A stretch of DNA of 64,000 bases. Origin: Qipengyuania psychrotolerans (GTDB taxonomy: Bacteria > Pseudomonadota > Alphaproteobacteria > Sphingomonadales > Sphingomonadaceae). The stretch covers positions 2,253,001 to 2,317,000 of the forward strand of contig NZ_CP081297.1 of assembly GCF_019711355.1 (NCBI RefSeq), in the 5' to 3' direction. A model generated the notes under the pieces. The model had not been told where the DNA came from. It worked only from the letters and a program-made list of their open reading frames with translations, and searched no databases. Made by a program: the position numbers and the translations under genes. Below, piece after piece: positions 8,521-16,957 of the stretch (position 1 is the first letter of the stretch; each line of letters begins with the position of its first letter).

Positions 8521-8757
8521 CTATCCCTGGACCGTCACTACATGGATCAGCGCGCCACCTAGGCACCACAACATCGTATGCTTCACCACGCCCGTAAGGT
8601 CGAAAAGGTTGTCCATGCTGATCTCCATCGCAAGTTGTAGGCCGAAACCTAGGTCAATCTGAAACAGAGTGATGCTCAGCAGCGACGCGATCCACACCGT
8701 GACGGCTACCAAGAACTTGGAAAACGACTTTGACGCCGAACCAAACTCGCCAAACAT
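8521..8757 (-). CDS. Small two-helix membrane protein
   Basis: This 78-residue protein has two hydrophobic segments, about residues 14-32 (FLVAVTVWIASLLSITLF) and 60-76 (MLWCLGGALIHVVTV), joined by an amphipathic stretch with acidic residues. It is not a family I recognise. It is divergent from the SIR2 gene and convergent with the SMC-like ATPase gene, and is followed by a terminator-like hairpin. The start ATG 8757 has only a weak binding site. Small membrane proteins in defence islands can be effectors or inhibitors, but nothing in the sequence settles this. Reality as a gene is likely rather than certain. Confidence 0.5.
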   Translation of the reverse strand: MFGEFGSASKSFSKFLVAVTVWIASLLSITLFQIDLGFGLQLAMEISMDNLFDLTGVVKHTMLWCLGGALIHVVTVQG

Positions 8758-8850
8758 TTAAGATCGCGCCCGCTCGGAAACAAGGCCATCACTTCACACA
8801 AATCCTTTTTTGTTCCGTGATTGATGATAAGCTGATGGGTGGAGACTTGT

Positions 8851-9987
8851 GTGGCGAAAGAGTTTGATCCTGGGAACCTTGTAGTTGTCGGCGCTGGCTT
8901 TTCCTTCAACGCCGGCCTTCCACTGGCTGGCGGATTCACCAAAGAACTCTTGAGCCTAGGGCGCGTGGTACCTGATGGTCCCAGCGCGCGACAGATAGCC
9001 TTCATCAGAAGCTTTGCAGATCGCGTCTTTGGCGAAGGCGCATCCCGCACCGCCGATGAGTGGCCTGATCTTGAGGACCTTTTCACGCTCGTCGATCTGT
9101 CCGCCAATACCGGCCACCATCTCGGTCCGCATTATTCGGCAGCAGACCTTCGAATTGTGCGTCGAGCGATCATCGTGCGAATGATTCGGATGCTCTCACA
9201 AGCCTATAGGCGTAGGCAGCGTTCGCCGAACGCCAATTGGCAAGCACTTGAGACATTCTTCGAAGGGTTCAGAGCCGACATCAGTGCAGTCCTCAGCATG
9301 AATTGGGACACGGTCTTCGAAAGCGGCATGGCTCGAGCACAAACGCTTCGGCGCGTGGATTATGGTTGTCATGCGCGAGCCATGATGTTCGATGGAGACC
9401 ACCTAGTCGAACGGCCGCTCGGTGGCGACGAGCTGCACATTCTTAAGCCGCATGGCTCGGTCAATTGGCTCTACTGCGACGCTTGTCGCGAAACCTTCTG
9501 GGTGCCGCCAAACGATACTAACCAAGTCGCGCGAACTTTGTTTAGCCGCAAAGATTGGGCCACACTGTCTAAGCCAAAGTCAAAGCCGCCCGCAATTCGG
9601 ACACCTGCTTGCCCTCATTGCGATACAAAAAGCCTTGGCACGCGTTTTGCAACCTTCAGCTATCGCAAAGCTCTGGATTTTCCGATGCACTCGGCAAGCT
9701 GGCGGACGGCCGAACGGTACCTTAAGGGCACCGCCGACTGGGTTTTTATCGGCTATTCGATGCCCGCCGCCGATTTTGAATTCAAGCATTTGCTGAAGCG
9801 GGTGCAGCTGACCGAAGGCGATCGACCTGACATCACCGTTATTACTGGCGGGAAAGATGCCGACGCCACGATTGATCGCTACAAGAAGTTTTTTGGCGAT
9901 GTGAAAGGCAAGCGTTTCGCCTTCAAGAATGGCTTGGATGCCGATGCACTGAGGCATCTCGAGAAAATTAAAGTGCTGCGGACTTAG
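8851..9987 (+). CDS. SIR2-family protein with zinc ribbon (putative NAD-depleting defence protein)
   Basis: This 378-residue protein has SIR2 hallmarks in order: VVVGAGFSFNAGLP near the N-terminus (NAD-binding GAG), SMNWDTVFE (the conserved Asn-x-Asp) near 152, LKPHGSVNWLYC near 200 (catalytic His), a zinc ribbon made of CDAC and CPHC about 45 residues apart, and WVFIGYSMPAADFEFKHLL near the C-terminus. SIR2 proteins in phage defence hydrolyse NAD+. It has no fused TPR, HerA or STALD domain, so it would act alone or with an unlinked partner. I chose GTG 8851, which has GGTGGAG 7 bases upstream; GTG 8839 is the alternative. Confidence 0.78.
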   Translation: MAKEFDPGNLVVVGAGFSFNAGLPLAGGFTKELLSLGRVVPDGPSARQIAFIRSFADRVFGEGASRTADEWPDLEDLFTLVDLSANTGHHLGPHYSAADLRIVRRAIIVRMIRMLSQAYRRRQRSPNANWQALETFFEGFRADISAVLSMNWDTVFESGMARAQTLRRVDYGCHARAMMFDGDHLVERPLGGDELHILKPHGSVNWLYCDACRETFWVPPNDTNQVARTLFSRKDWATLSKPKSKPPAIRTPACPHCDTKSLGTRFATFSYRKALDFPMHSASWRTAERYLKGTADWVFIGYSMPAADFEFKHLLKRVQLTEGDRPDITVITGGKDADATIDRYKKFFGDVKGKRFAFKNGLDADALRHLEKIKVLRT

Positions 9988-10282
9988 TGACCGGCGTTAC
10001 CGCGAGTTCGACGCCAAACAGTCGGTATCAATCATGTGAAGAAGCATGCGCGACAGGCGAATGGCAGTATTTGATTTTCGGCTCCCCGAAAGCAGCCAAT
10101 CCGCTTTCGGCCCCAAAGTCGTCATGACCTTTCACCACTTTTGTAACGAGCAACCAGCGGCGTTGGGCTTTTGAACGGCCGGTTTTGGGGACGCTGAAAG
10201 CAGACCGGAAGGTCAGTAATGGAGCGCGAAGGGGTCGCTATCTCAGGAACCTTCCTTCTCACCTAGTTCAAACCAAGACTCT
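9988..10282 (+). other. Convergent intergenic spacer between SIR2 and integrase genes
   Basis: About 295 bases lie between two converging genes. No coding frame or RNA gene is supported. The stretch 10,075-10,210 has short related segments containing GAAAGCAG and CGCTTTCGG, which look like decayed non-coding sequence. Confidence 0.4.
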
Positions 10283-11512
10283 CTATAAGAGTTTGCCAAA
10301 CTCTTCCTGATCCTCGAGGAAGTCTGCCCACCACTGCATCATCTCACGCCGCGGCGCCAGATACTCGGCAGAATTGTATGCGCCCCGAATTGCATTGGTC
10401 TCAGCGTGCGCAAGTTGCATTTCGATCCAGTCTGAAGCGAACTTACGTGCTCCATTCGCGTCAACTTGTTCGTTCAGAATTGTCGACGCGAGACCCCGAA
10501 ACCCATGAACGGTCGCGCGCCCCTTGTACCCAAGATCATACAGGCAAAGTAGCATGCAGTTTTCGCTGATCGGCTTTCTCCAGCGGTACTTCTGAGGAAA
10601 TTGCCACGGGCTTCCCGTTTTCCGGGCGTAAAACTCGATCTCGTCGAGAAGAGCGACGGCTTGAGTGGGCAGGGGGACAACGTGGTCTCGGCCCATCTTC
10701 ATACGGCTCGCGGGGATACGCCAGAGGATCTCGGTTGCTGATCGCCGCTCAATTTCCTCCGGCCTGAAAAAACGCGTTTCCCCAGTGCGAACCAAGGTGA
10801 GAATCGTCCAGCGTAAGGCAAGCTTCGTCACACGGTCGTGACCTGAGTCCTCCAGCTTACTGAAGAACTCGGGGAGCTCTGCTTTTGGCAAGCGAGCCCG
10901 GTGCTGGACTGGAGGCTTAGCGCGCATTGCTCCGCGGGTGTCGGGGACCGGATTGAGTTCGGCCCGCCCCGTCGCGATCGCATAACGCATGACAGCCGAG
11001 ACGTGGCTCAGCGCCTTGCGACCGATCTCGAGAGCGCCCCGTTTTTCGTAGCGAGCAATTAGGTCCATAATGTCTGCATGCCGAACCTCCTTGATCGGTA
11101 ACTGGCCGAACAAGGGGAAAGGATCGTTCTCGAATCGCGCGAGGATCCACGCCGCGTGCTTGGGCGCCCAACGCGCTTTCTGTTTTTCGTGCCACTCTCT
11201 TGCCACGGCTTCGAAGGTCTGCCCGGCCTCTTGCTGGCGCTGCTGGCGCAGTCGACGCTTCAACAGCGCAGGGTCGGTGCCCTCCCTAATCAAGCGCTTC
11301 ATTTCCTCCCGCCAGGCTCGGGCCTCGACGAGCTTCATGTCAGGATAGCGCCCACCCGTGATCGTTTTCTGCTTGCCGGCAAAACGGTAGGACAGCTTGA
11401 AGGTCTTGGTACCAGCCGTACCAACTTCGAGATGCAGCCCGCCGCCGTCGGTGAGCTTGCGACGAGCAGGCCCCGGTTTTGCCGATTCAATCGCGAGCTC
11501 TGTGAGAGGCAT
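10283..11512 (-). CDS. int: P4-type tyrosine recombinase / integrase
   Basis: This 409-residue protein starts with the DUF4102 arm-binding domain (KLTDGGGLHLEV, GGRYPDMKLVEAR), followed by a SAM-like core-binding domain (about 100-200) and the catalytic domain. The catalytic set is visible: Arg in LVRTGETR near 245, H336-x-x-R339 (HGFRGLAST), His369 (LAHAETN) and nucleophile Tyr379 (RGAYNSAEYL). Such integrases insert genomic islands into the 3' ends of tRNA genes. It lies next to tRNA-Leu and starts toward it, the usual layout for an island end. The start ATG at 11,512 is followed upstream by a 13-bp inverted repeat. Confidence 0.95.
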   Translation of the reverse strand: MPLTELAIESAKPGPARRKLTDGGGLHLEVGTAGTKTFKLSYRFAGKQKTITGGRYPDMKLVEARAWREEMKRLIREGTDPALLKRRLRQQRQQEAGQTFEAVAREWHEKQKARWAPKHAAWILARFENDPFPLFGQLPIKEVRHADIMDLIARYEKRGALEIGRKALSHVSAVMRYAIATGRAELNPVPDTRGAMRAKPPVQHRARLPKAELPEFFSKLEDSGHDRVTKLALRWTILTLVRTGETRFFRPEEIERRSATEILWRIPASRMKMGRDHVVPLPTQAVALLDEIEFYARKTGSPWQFPQKYRWRKPISENCMLLCLYDLGYKGRATVHGFRGLASTILNEQVDANGARKFASDWIEMQLAHAETNAIRGAYNSAEYLAPRREMMQWWADFLEDQEEFGKLL

Positions 11513-11520
11513 GAGGCACC

Positions 11521-11559
11521 TGTTGGGTAATTGCCCCCTAACCCATCAATTACCCAACA
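11521..11559. promoter_or_regulatory. 13-bp perfect inverted repeat upstream of integrase
   Basis: TGTTGGGTAATTG (11,521-11,533) and CAATTACCCAACA (11,547-11,559) are exact inverted copies separated by 13 bases. The repeat starts 8 bases upstream of the integrase ATG, so it overlaps the probable promoter and leader. It could be an operator, an integrase or excisionase arm site, or a leader hairpin that sequesters translation. Confidence 0.6.
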
Positions 11560-11673
11560 ATAATGTCAAGCAGGCGTGAGACGGCCTGACACAGTATGGG
11601 ACAGTTTTTTGCTGGTTTCCCAAGGGCCTGGAGGTCCGCTTGGGACCTCCCGGGAAGCCGTGAGACAAAGTGT

Positions 11674-11760
11674 TGGTGCCCAGAAGAGGACTCGAACCTC
11701 CACACCCTCGCGGATACATGCACCTGAAGCATGCGCGTCTACCAATTCCGCCATCTGGGC
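11674..11760 (-). tRNA. tRNA-Leu (anticodon CAG), CCA encoded
   Basis: The minus strand gives acceptor GCCCAGA/TCTGGGC, the Leu-type D-arm start TGGCGGAATTGGTAGACGC, an anticodon arm CATGC-TTCAGGT-GCATG with anticodon CAG at 11,724-11,726, a long variable arm, a T-loop TTCGAGT, discriminator A and an encoded CCA (11,674-11,676). It serves as the integration site of the island to its left, since the integrase lies just beyond its 3' end. Confidence 0.95.
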
Positions 11761-11934
11761 ACACTTTGCAGCTTTGCGGTCATCTTGGTCCGCTCTGCAG
11801 GTAGGAGCGGGCCCCTAGCGAAGGGGGACGATTCTTGTCAACTGCAATCGGCGTGCCGGAACGCTTGCAGGGGCGCGCTGGTTATGGCTAGGGGCGCAGG
11901 CATATCCCAAGACCTAGGAAGACAGGCAATCTCG

Positions 11935-12885
11935 ATGGCGAAGAACAGCAGTTTGAACGGCAAGCTCGTGGTCCTCATGGGCGGCAGTGGATTCATCGGG
12001 AATTATGTTGCCCAGGCGCTGCTCGATCGCGGTGCCCGGCTACGCATTGCGAGCCGCAACCCGGAAAAGGCGTTCAAGCTCAAACCGCTCGCCAACCTTG
12101 GCCAGATGCAGTTTGCGCGCTGCGATGCCACCGATCGCCGCAGTGTGGAGCGCTGCATCGAAGGCGCGGATGCGGTCGTCAATCTCGTCGGCTCGTTTGA
12201 AGGAAATCTGCGAACGCTGATGGGCGAGGCCCCCGGCTGGATGGCCGAGGCGGCGCAGAAAACTGGCGCCAAGTCGTTCGTTCACGTCAGCGCGATTGCA
12301 GCCGAGCCGGACGAAGATACCTCCAACGACTATGCTGCGGCGAAGTGCCTGGGCGAGAAGCGGGTGCTCAAGGCGTTTCCCAAGGCCACGATCCTGCGTC
12401 CGTCGATTCTGTTCGGCAAGGACGACAATTTCCTCAACATGTTTGCCAAGCTGATTTCGGCACTGCCGGTGCTGCCCGTATTCGGGCCGGAATCCAAACT
12501 GCAGGTCGTATATGTCGATGATGTGGCCGAAGCAGTGGCCCGCACGCTCGAGGATCCGGACAAATACGGCGGCAAGACGTTCGAACTGGGCGGACCGGAG
12601 CAGCTGACCATGCTGGAAATCAACCAGCGTATCGCGGACGCTCAGCGCCGTAAGCGCACGTTCCTGCCTGTGCCGAATCCCATTTCAGCGACTTTCGCCG
12701 CAATGCCTGGCACGCCGATGAGCAGCGACCAATGGGACTTGCTGGCACAGGGCAATGTTGTGTCAGGCGACTTGCCAGGCTTCGAGAAGCTCGGGATCGA
12801 CCCCAAGCCGCTCGGCCTGTTTCTCGACAAATGGATGACCAGCTACCGCAAGCATGGCCGGTTCGCCGAACGGCTTAGCGCCTGA
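11935..12885 (+). CDS. NAD(P)-binding SDR protein, complex I NDUFA9-like
   Basis: This 316-residue atypical short-chain dehydrogenase has a Rossmann motif GGSGFIGNYVAQALLDRGA at about residues 15-33, NLVGSF near 87, a YxxxK-like DYAAAKCLGEK near 135-145 and ILRPSILFG near 157, typical of the NDUFA9/39-kDa family associated with respiratory complex I or of ubiquinone-related reductases. I chose ATG 11,935, which leaves a short tail before the fold; an ATG at 11,884 adds 17 residues. It is the first core gene after the island. The exact role in complex I assembly is inferred from family naming only. Confidence 0.82.
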   Translation: MAKNSSLNGKLVVLMGGSGFIGNYVAQALLDRGARLRIASRNPEKAFKLKPLANLGQMQFARCDATDRRSVERCIEGADAVVNLVGSFEGNLRTLMGEAPGWMAEAAQKTGAKSFVHVSAIAAEPDEDTSNDYAAAKCLGEKRVLKAFPKATILRPSILFGKDDNFLNMFAKLISALPVLPVFGPESKLQVVYVDDVAEAVARTLEDPDKYGGKTFELGGPEQLTMLEINQRIADAQRRKRTFLPVPNPISATFAAMPGTPMSSDQWDLLAQGNVVSGDLPGFEKLGIDPKPLGLFLDKWMTSYRKHGRFAERLSA

Positions 12886-12886
12886 G

Positions 12887-13753
12887 CTAGAGAGCCTCGC
12901 GGTAAAGAGCCAGCAGACGCGCCCAAGCGCGTTCAGCCTGTGGTTCATCATAGGCTGGCGAATCCGGCACACACCAGCCGTGATCGGCTGGGTAGACCTC
13001 GATCTCAACAGTCGTACCAGACGTGTCTGCCGCGCTGCGCAAAGCCGTCTTCGCCTCGGGAGCCTTGGCGTCGTCGTCCTGCGAGATCGCAATCAGGTAA
13101 TGGGCGTCTTCGCGTAGCAGCCGGTGGGGGCTGCCCTCGCCGTCACGGACCAATCCGCCGCCGTGGAAGCTGGCGCCTGCGTGAATATGTTCGTCGGCAC
13201 TGGGCGCGATCACCGCGAAGCTGCCGGTCATGCAATAGCCTTGCGTGCCGATGCCCCTGTCGGAATCGACCTCCGCCTGCTTCATCAACCAGCCAGCGCA
13301 CGCGCTCGCATCGGTGGAAATGGTCTTGGCATCGAATTTGGAACGCCACGGGGTAACTTTGCCCCAACCTCCGTTTCCGGCAAAATCGGCGAAATCCTCG
13401 AACTGCTGGCCTGCTACGTCGCGGTAATAGGGATTGGCGAGAAGTACGGCATAGCCTGCCATGGCAAGGCGCTCTGCCATCTGGCGCTTGGCAGGACGAA
13501 TTCCGGCGATATCGGGCCACAGGATGACGCCAGGATGACTGCCGCTGGCCGGGTGGAAAAACTCGCCGTCCATCGTCCCGTCCGAAGTCGCGAAAGTCAC
13601 ATTACGGTGCTGAACACCGCCTGCCGCCTGCTCGCTCGCACCGGTTTCGACCGACGTGCAGGCAGCTGCGGCACCGGCCATGGCTCCGACGCCAAAGGTT
13701 CGGCGGTTGATTGTCCGGCGTGCCCACTGGGCCACTTGGCGCTCATCACACAT
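12887..13753 (-). CDS. Exported dienelactone hydrolase-family protein (Tat signal)
   Basis: The 288-residue protein begins with a twin-arginine signal (NRRTFGVGAMAGAAAAC, about residues 16-32) in which the Cys could also be a lipobox, so it is periplasmic or membrane-anchored. The alpha/beta hydrolase part shows GVILWPDIAGIRP, the nucleophile elbow GYCMTGSFA with Cys, an Asp in SQDDDAK and His in ADHGWCVPD: a Cys-Asp-His triad as in dienelactone hydrolases. Substrate is unknown. It converges with the NDUFA9-like gene one base away and diverges from the PQQ dehydrogenase. An AGGAGAAA lies upstream of the ATG. Confidence 0.85.
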   Translation of the reverse strand: MCDERQVAQWARRTINRRTFGVGAMAGAAAACTSVETGASEQAAGGVQHRNVTFATSDGTMDGEFFHPASGSHPGVILWPDIAGIRPAKRQMAERLAMAGYAVLLANPYYRDVAGQQFEDFADFAGNGGWGKVTPWRSKFDAKTISTDASACAGWLMKQAEVDSDRGIGTQGYCMTGSFAVIAPSADEHIHAGASFHGGGLVRDGEGSPHRLLREDAHYLIAISQDDDAKAPEAKTALRSAADTSGTTVEIEVYPADHGWCVPDSPAYDEPQAERAWARLLALYREAL

Positions 13754-13880
13754 CTGCGTTTCTCCTCAATCCCGTCCATGCCCACCCTAACGATGCCAGC
13801 GCAATGGACAAGTGACCGGTTCGGCGGCAGTGTCATTCCGGGTCGAGCGACTCTCAAGAGTCGCCGAGAGGGAGAGACTG

Positions 13881-16019
13881 ATGGTGAAGCAAGGCCTGGC
13901 AGCGATCGCTGCCGTGTTACTGGCGAGTTGTGGATCGGGCGAGCCCGAGGGCGGTATCGATGCGATGCGCCTGGTCAATGCAGACCAGGACAGCGCCAAC
14001 TGGATAAGCCACGGCCGCACCTATTCGGAACAGCGTTATTCGCCGCTAGATCAGGTCAACAGGGACACGGTTTCGGACCTCGGCCTCGCCTGGTTCACCG
14101 ATCTGGATACCGCGCGCGGACAGGAAGCGACGCCGCTGGTCATGGACGGCAAGCTTTACGTCACGACCGCCTGGAGCAAGGTTTACGCTTTCGATGCCGC
14201 CACCGGCGAGCCTTTGTGGAGCTATGACCCCGAAGTGCCTGGAGAGACCGGCGTAAAGGTCTGCTGCGATGTGGTGAACCGCGGCCTTGCCACCTGGGGG
14301 GACAAGCTGTTCCTCGGCACGCTGGATGGCCGGCTGGTCGCGCTCGACCGTGATACGGGCACGGTCGTGTGGGAGAAAGTCACAGTCGACCAGACCAAGA
14401 GCTATTCCATCACGGGCGCACCGCGCGTCGTGAATGGCAAGGTCCTGATCGGCAATGGCGGCGCCGAATTTGGCGTGCGCGGATATATCGCTGCCTACGA
14501 CGCAGAAGACGGGGACGAGGTATGGCGCTTCTATACCGTCCCCGGCGACGAAGGCGATGATGCGCCCGAATACCTCCAGAAGGCGGCAGAGACCTGGACA
14601 CAGGGAACCGGCGAGATCGGCGGCGGCGGCACCGTGTGGGATTCCATGGCCTATGATCCGGAACTCGACCTGCTGTATTTCGGCGTCGGAAACGGTTCGC
14701 CCTGGAACCGCGCCTATCGCAGCCCGGGGGCCGACGGGAAAGGTGAAGGCGACAACCTCTACCTTTCAAGCATCGTCGCGATCCGGCCCGATACCGGTGA
14801 ATATGTCTGGCATTACCAGACCACGCCCGGCGAAACCTGGGACTATACCGCGACCCAGCACATCATTCTGGCCGATATGGAAATCGATGGCCGCCAGCGT
14901 CAGGTCCTGATGCAGGCACCCAAGAACGGGTTTTTCTATGTCCTCGACCGTGCCACCGGCGAGTTCATCAGCGGCAAACCGTATATCCCGTTGAACTGGG
15001 CGACGGGCATCGACGAGAACGGTCGGCCCATTCAGAATCCCGAGACGCGGATCGACCGGACTGGCAAACCCGCCCTGGTGATGCCTGGCCCTCTTGGCGG
15101 CCATAATTGGCATCCGATGGCCTATCATCCGGGCGAAAACCTCGTCTACATCCCGGCCTTCGAGGCGGCCATGCTCTATGCGCCGGAGGAAAACTGGAAG
15201 CCGGACATGGCTCGCGGGTTCAATGTCGGCTTCGACCTGGGCGCAGGCGATCTGCCCCCAGACCAAGGCATCAGACGCGAAGTGCAAGGCACGATCAAGG
15301 GGAGGCTGGTTGCATGGGATCCGGTTGCGCAAAAACCGCGCTGGACTGTCGAGCACCCCGGACCCTGGAATGGCGGGGTACTGGCGACCGGCGGAGGGCT
15401 GGTTTTCCAAGGCAATTCGGGCAGCGAATTCGCAGCCTACAACGCGGCCACCGGTGATAAGCTATGGAGCTTTGCTGCACAGACCGGCGTCGTCGCACCT
15501 CCGATGACCTATACGGTAAATGGCGAACAATATGTGGCCGTGCTGGCCGGCTGGGGCGGTGCTTTCGCCTTGTCCGTCGATGGAGAGCTGATCGACAATA
15601 TGCGCCCTGTCCGCAACATCAGCCGATTGCTGGTGTTCAAGTTGGGCGCGCAGGAGCAGTTGCCCGCCGAACCGGACTTCGCGCTTGCTCCACTTGATCC
15701 CCCGCCTTCGCGGGCCAGTTCTGCCACCATCGAGCAAGGCCGTGCCAAGTATGCGCGTTATTGCGCGGTCTGCCATGCCCCGGCGGCCGTAGGATCGACC
15801 GAATTGCCGGACCTACGACGCTCCGGCGCGCTCGATAATGGCGAGGCATGGTCTCAGATTGTCCACGGCGGGGTTCTCAAGGACAACGGCATGGCCAGCT
15901 TTGCCAAGTCTTTGTCAAAGGACGAAATCGAGGCAATCCGCCAATACGTCATCAAGCGGGCCAATGAGGATAAGGGCATGGAGGTTGAACGCGCCAAGAA
16001 GCGCATCGCAGCGCCCTGA
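13881..16019 (+). CDS. PQQ-dependent alcohol dehydrogenase with C-terminal heme c (quinohemoprotein)
   Basis: This is a 712-residue lipoprotein-type export product (VLLASCGSG at residues 13-21). The first about 580 residues form the eight-bladed PQQ propeller, with repeated W-motifs (GEPLWSYDPE, GDEVWRFYT, GDKLWSFAA) and the adjacent-cysteine pair of VCCDVV that contacts PQQ. A cytochrome c domain follows with YCAVCHAP (CxxCH) near residue 632 and the distal NGMASF Met. Such enzymes oxidise alcohols in the periplasm and pass electrons to cytochrome c. GGGAGAG lies just before ATG 13,881. It is divergent from the hydrolase gene. Confidence 0.92.
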   Translation: MVKQGLAAIAAVLLASCGSGEPEGGIDAMRLVNADQDSANWISHGRTYSEQRYSPLDQVNRDTVSDLGLAWFTDLDTARGQEATPLVMDGKLYVTTAWSKVYAFDAATGEPLWSYDPEVPGETGVKVCCDVVNRGLATWGDKLFLGTLDGRLVALDRDTGTVVWEKVTVDQTKSYSITGAPRVVNGKVLIGNGGAEFGVRGYIAAYDAEDGDEVWRFYTVPGDEGDDAPEYLQKAAETWTQGTGEIGGGGTVWDSMAYDPELDLLYFGVGNGSPWNRAYRSPGADGKGEGDNLYLSSIVAIRPDTGEYVWHYQTTPGETWDYTATQHIILADMEIDGRQRQVLMQAPKNGFFYVLDRATGEFISGKPYIPLNWATGIDENGRPIQNPETRIDRTGKPALVMPGPLGGHNWHPMAYHPGENLVYIPAFEAAMLYAPEENWKPDMARGFNVGFDLGAGDLPPDQGIRREVQGTIKGRLVAWDPVAQKPRWTVEHPGPWNGGVLATGGGLVFQGNSGSEFAAYNAATGDKLWSFAAQTGVVAPPMTYTVNGEQYVAVLAGWGGAFALSVDGELIDNMRPVRNISRLLVFKLGAQEQLPAEPDFALAPLDPPPSRASSATIEQGRAKYARYCAVCHAPAAVGSTELPDLRRSGALDNGEAWSQIVHGGVLKDNGMASFAKSLSKDEIEAIRQYVIKRANEDKGMEVERAKKRIAAP

Positions 16020-16874
16020 TCAGCTCCTGAATACGACCGTGCGCATACCGTTGAGGAGAACCCGTTCTTCGAGGTGCAGGCGCACTGCTTCGGCCAGGAC
16101 GCGGCTTTCTATTTCGCGACCCTTGCGAACGAGCTCGTCGGGATTGTCCGCGTGACTGATCGGTTCCGCAGCCTGGTGGATGATCGGGCCTTCGTCGAGG
16201 TCGGCAGTGACAAAGTGAGCGCTGGCCCCGATCATCTTGACGCCCCTCGCATGGGCCTGATGATACGGTTTTGCCCCTTTGAACCCGGGCAGGAACGAGT
16301 GGTGGATATTGATGCACCGCCCGGCAAAATGGGCTGCCTGCCGGTCGGATAGTATCTGCATATAGCGGGCCAGCACGACCAGTTCGGCGCCGGTATCCTC
16401 GGCGATCTGGCGGACTTGCGCTTCCTGTTCGTCCTTGGTGTCACGGGTGATCGGCAGGTGATGAAACGGGATTTCGCCCAGCGCCGTGTGCTCGATCGCG
16501 CTCTGCGGGTGGTTCGAGACGATCGCCACCGGATCCATGGCAAGTTCGCCAATGCGCCAGCGATAGAGCAGGTCAGCCAGGCAATGGTCGAACTTGCTGA
16601 CCATGATCAGCGCCCGCCGCGGCCGGTCCCGCAGCGTGAGCTTCCAGTCCATCGCATATTCGCGTGCGATCTCCGCAAATTCGGTACGGATCGTTTCGCG
16701 TGCCGCTTCCCCGGGGTCGAACTCGACGCGCATGAAGAAGGCGTTCGACGACTGGTCGTTGAACTGCTGCGCTTCGAGGATATTGCCGCCGCGCTCGAAC
16801 AGGTAGGACGACACGCGTGCGGTGATCCCCGGCCGATCGGCACAGGAAAGGGTCAGGACGAGAGGTTCGGACAT
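16020..16874 (-). CDS. purU: Formyltetrahydrofolate deformylase
   Basis: The 284-residue protein has an N-terminal ACT domain ([19 protein letters not shown]) and a C-terminal formyltransferase-like domain with IVSNH near 115, [12 protein letters not shown] near 180 and [17 protein letters not shown] near 210. It hydrolyses 10-formyl-THF to THF and formate, balancing the folate pool and supplying formate. In this window purT, which consumes formate, lies 3 kb away, and the formaldehyde-to-formate pathway is further on. The gene is convergent with the PQQ dehydrogenase and abuts its stop. Confidence 0.95.
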   Translation of the reverse strand: MSEPLVLTLSCADRPGITARVSSYLFERGGNILEAQQFNDQSSNAFFMRVEFDPGEAARETIRTEFAEIAREYAMDWKLTLRDRPRRALIMVSKFDHCLADLLYRWRIGELAMDPVAIVSNHPQSAIEHTALGEIPFHHLPITRDTKDEQEAQVRQIAEDTGAELVVLARYMQILSDRQAAHFAGRCINIHHSFLPGFKGAKPYHQAHARGVKMIGASAHFVTADLDEGPIIHQAAEPISHADNPDELVRKGREIESRVLAEAVRLHLEERVLLNGMRTVVFRS

Positions 16875-16957
16875 GGCCGCCGTAATGCGCCGGTCATCCG
16901 GCAGCGCGCAAGGATTATGCGATTGAGACCCCTATAGCGGCGCTTTAAGTCTGCCGC

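Noticed and set aside
8466..8570. A complete tRNA (for example tRNA-Sec or an allo-tRNA) on the minus strand
   Set aside because: Only the T-arm and an acceptor-like match are present; no proper D-arm or 7-base anticodon loop can be folded, and the 5' half is coding.
11628..11665. Nested inverted repeat (GGAGGTC/GACCTCC) as a terminator for tRNA-Leu
   Set aside because: On the minus strand the stem is not followed by a T-run; it may be structural or an att-related repeat but cannot be called a terminator.
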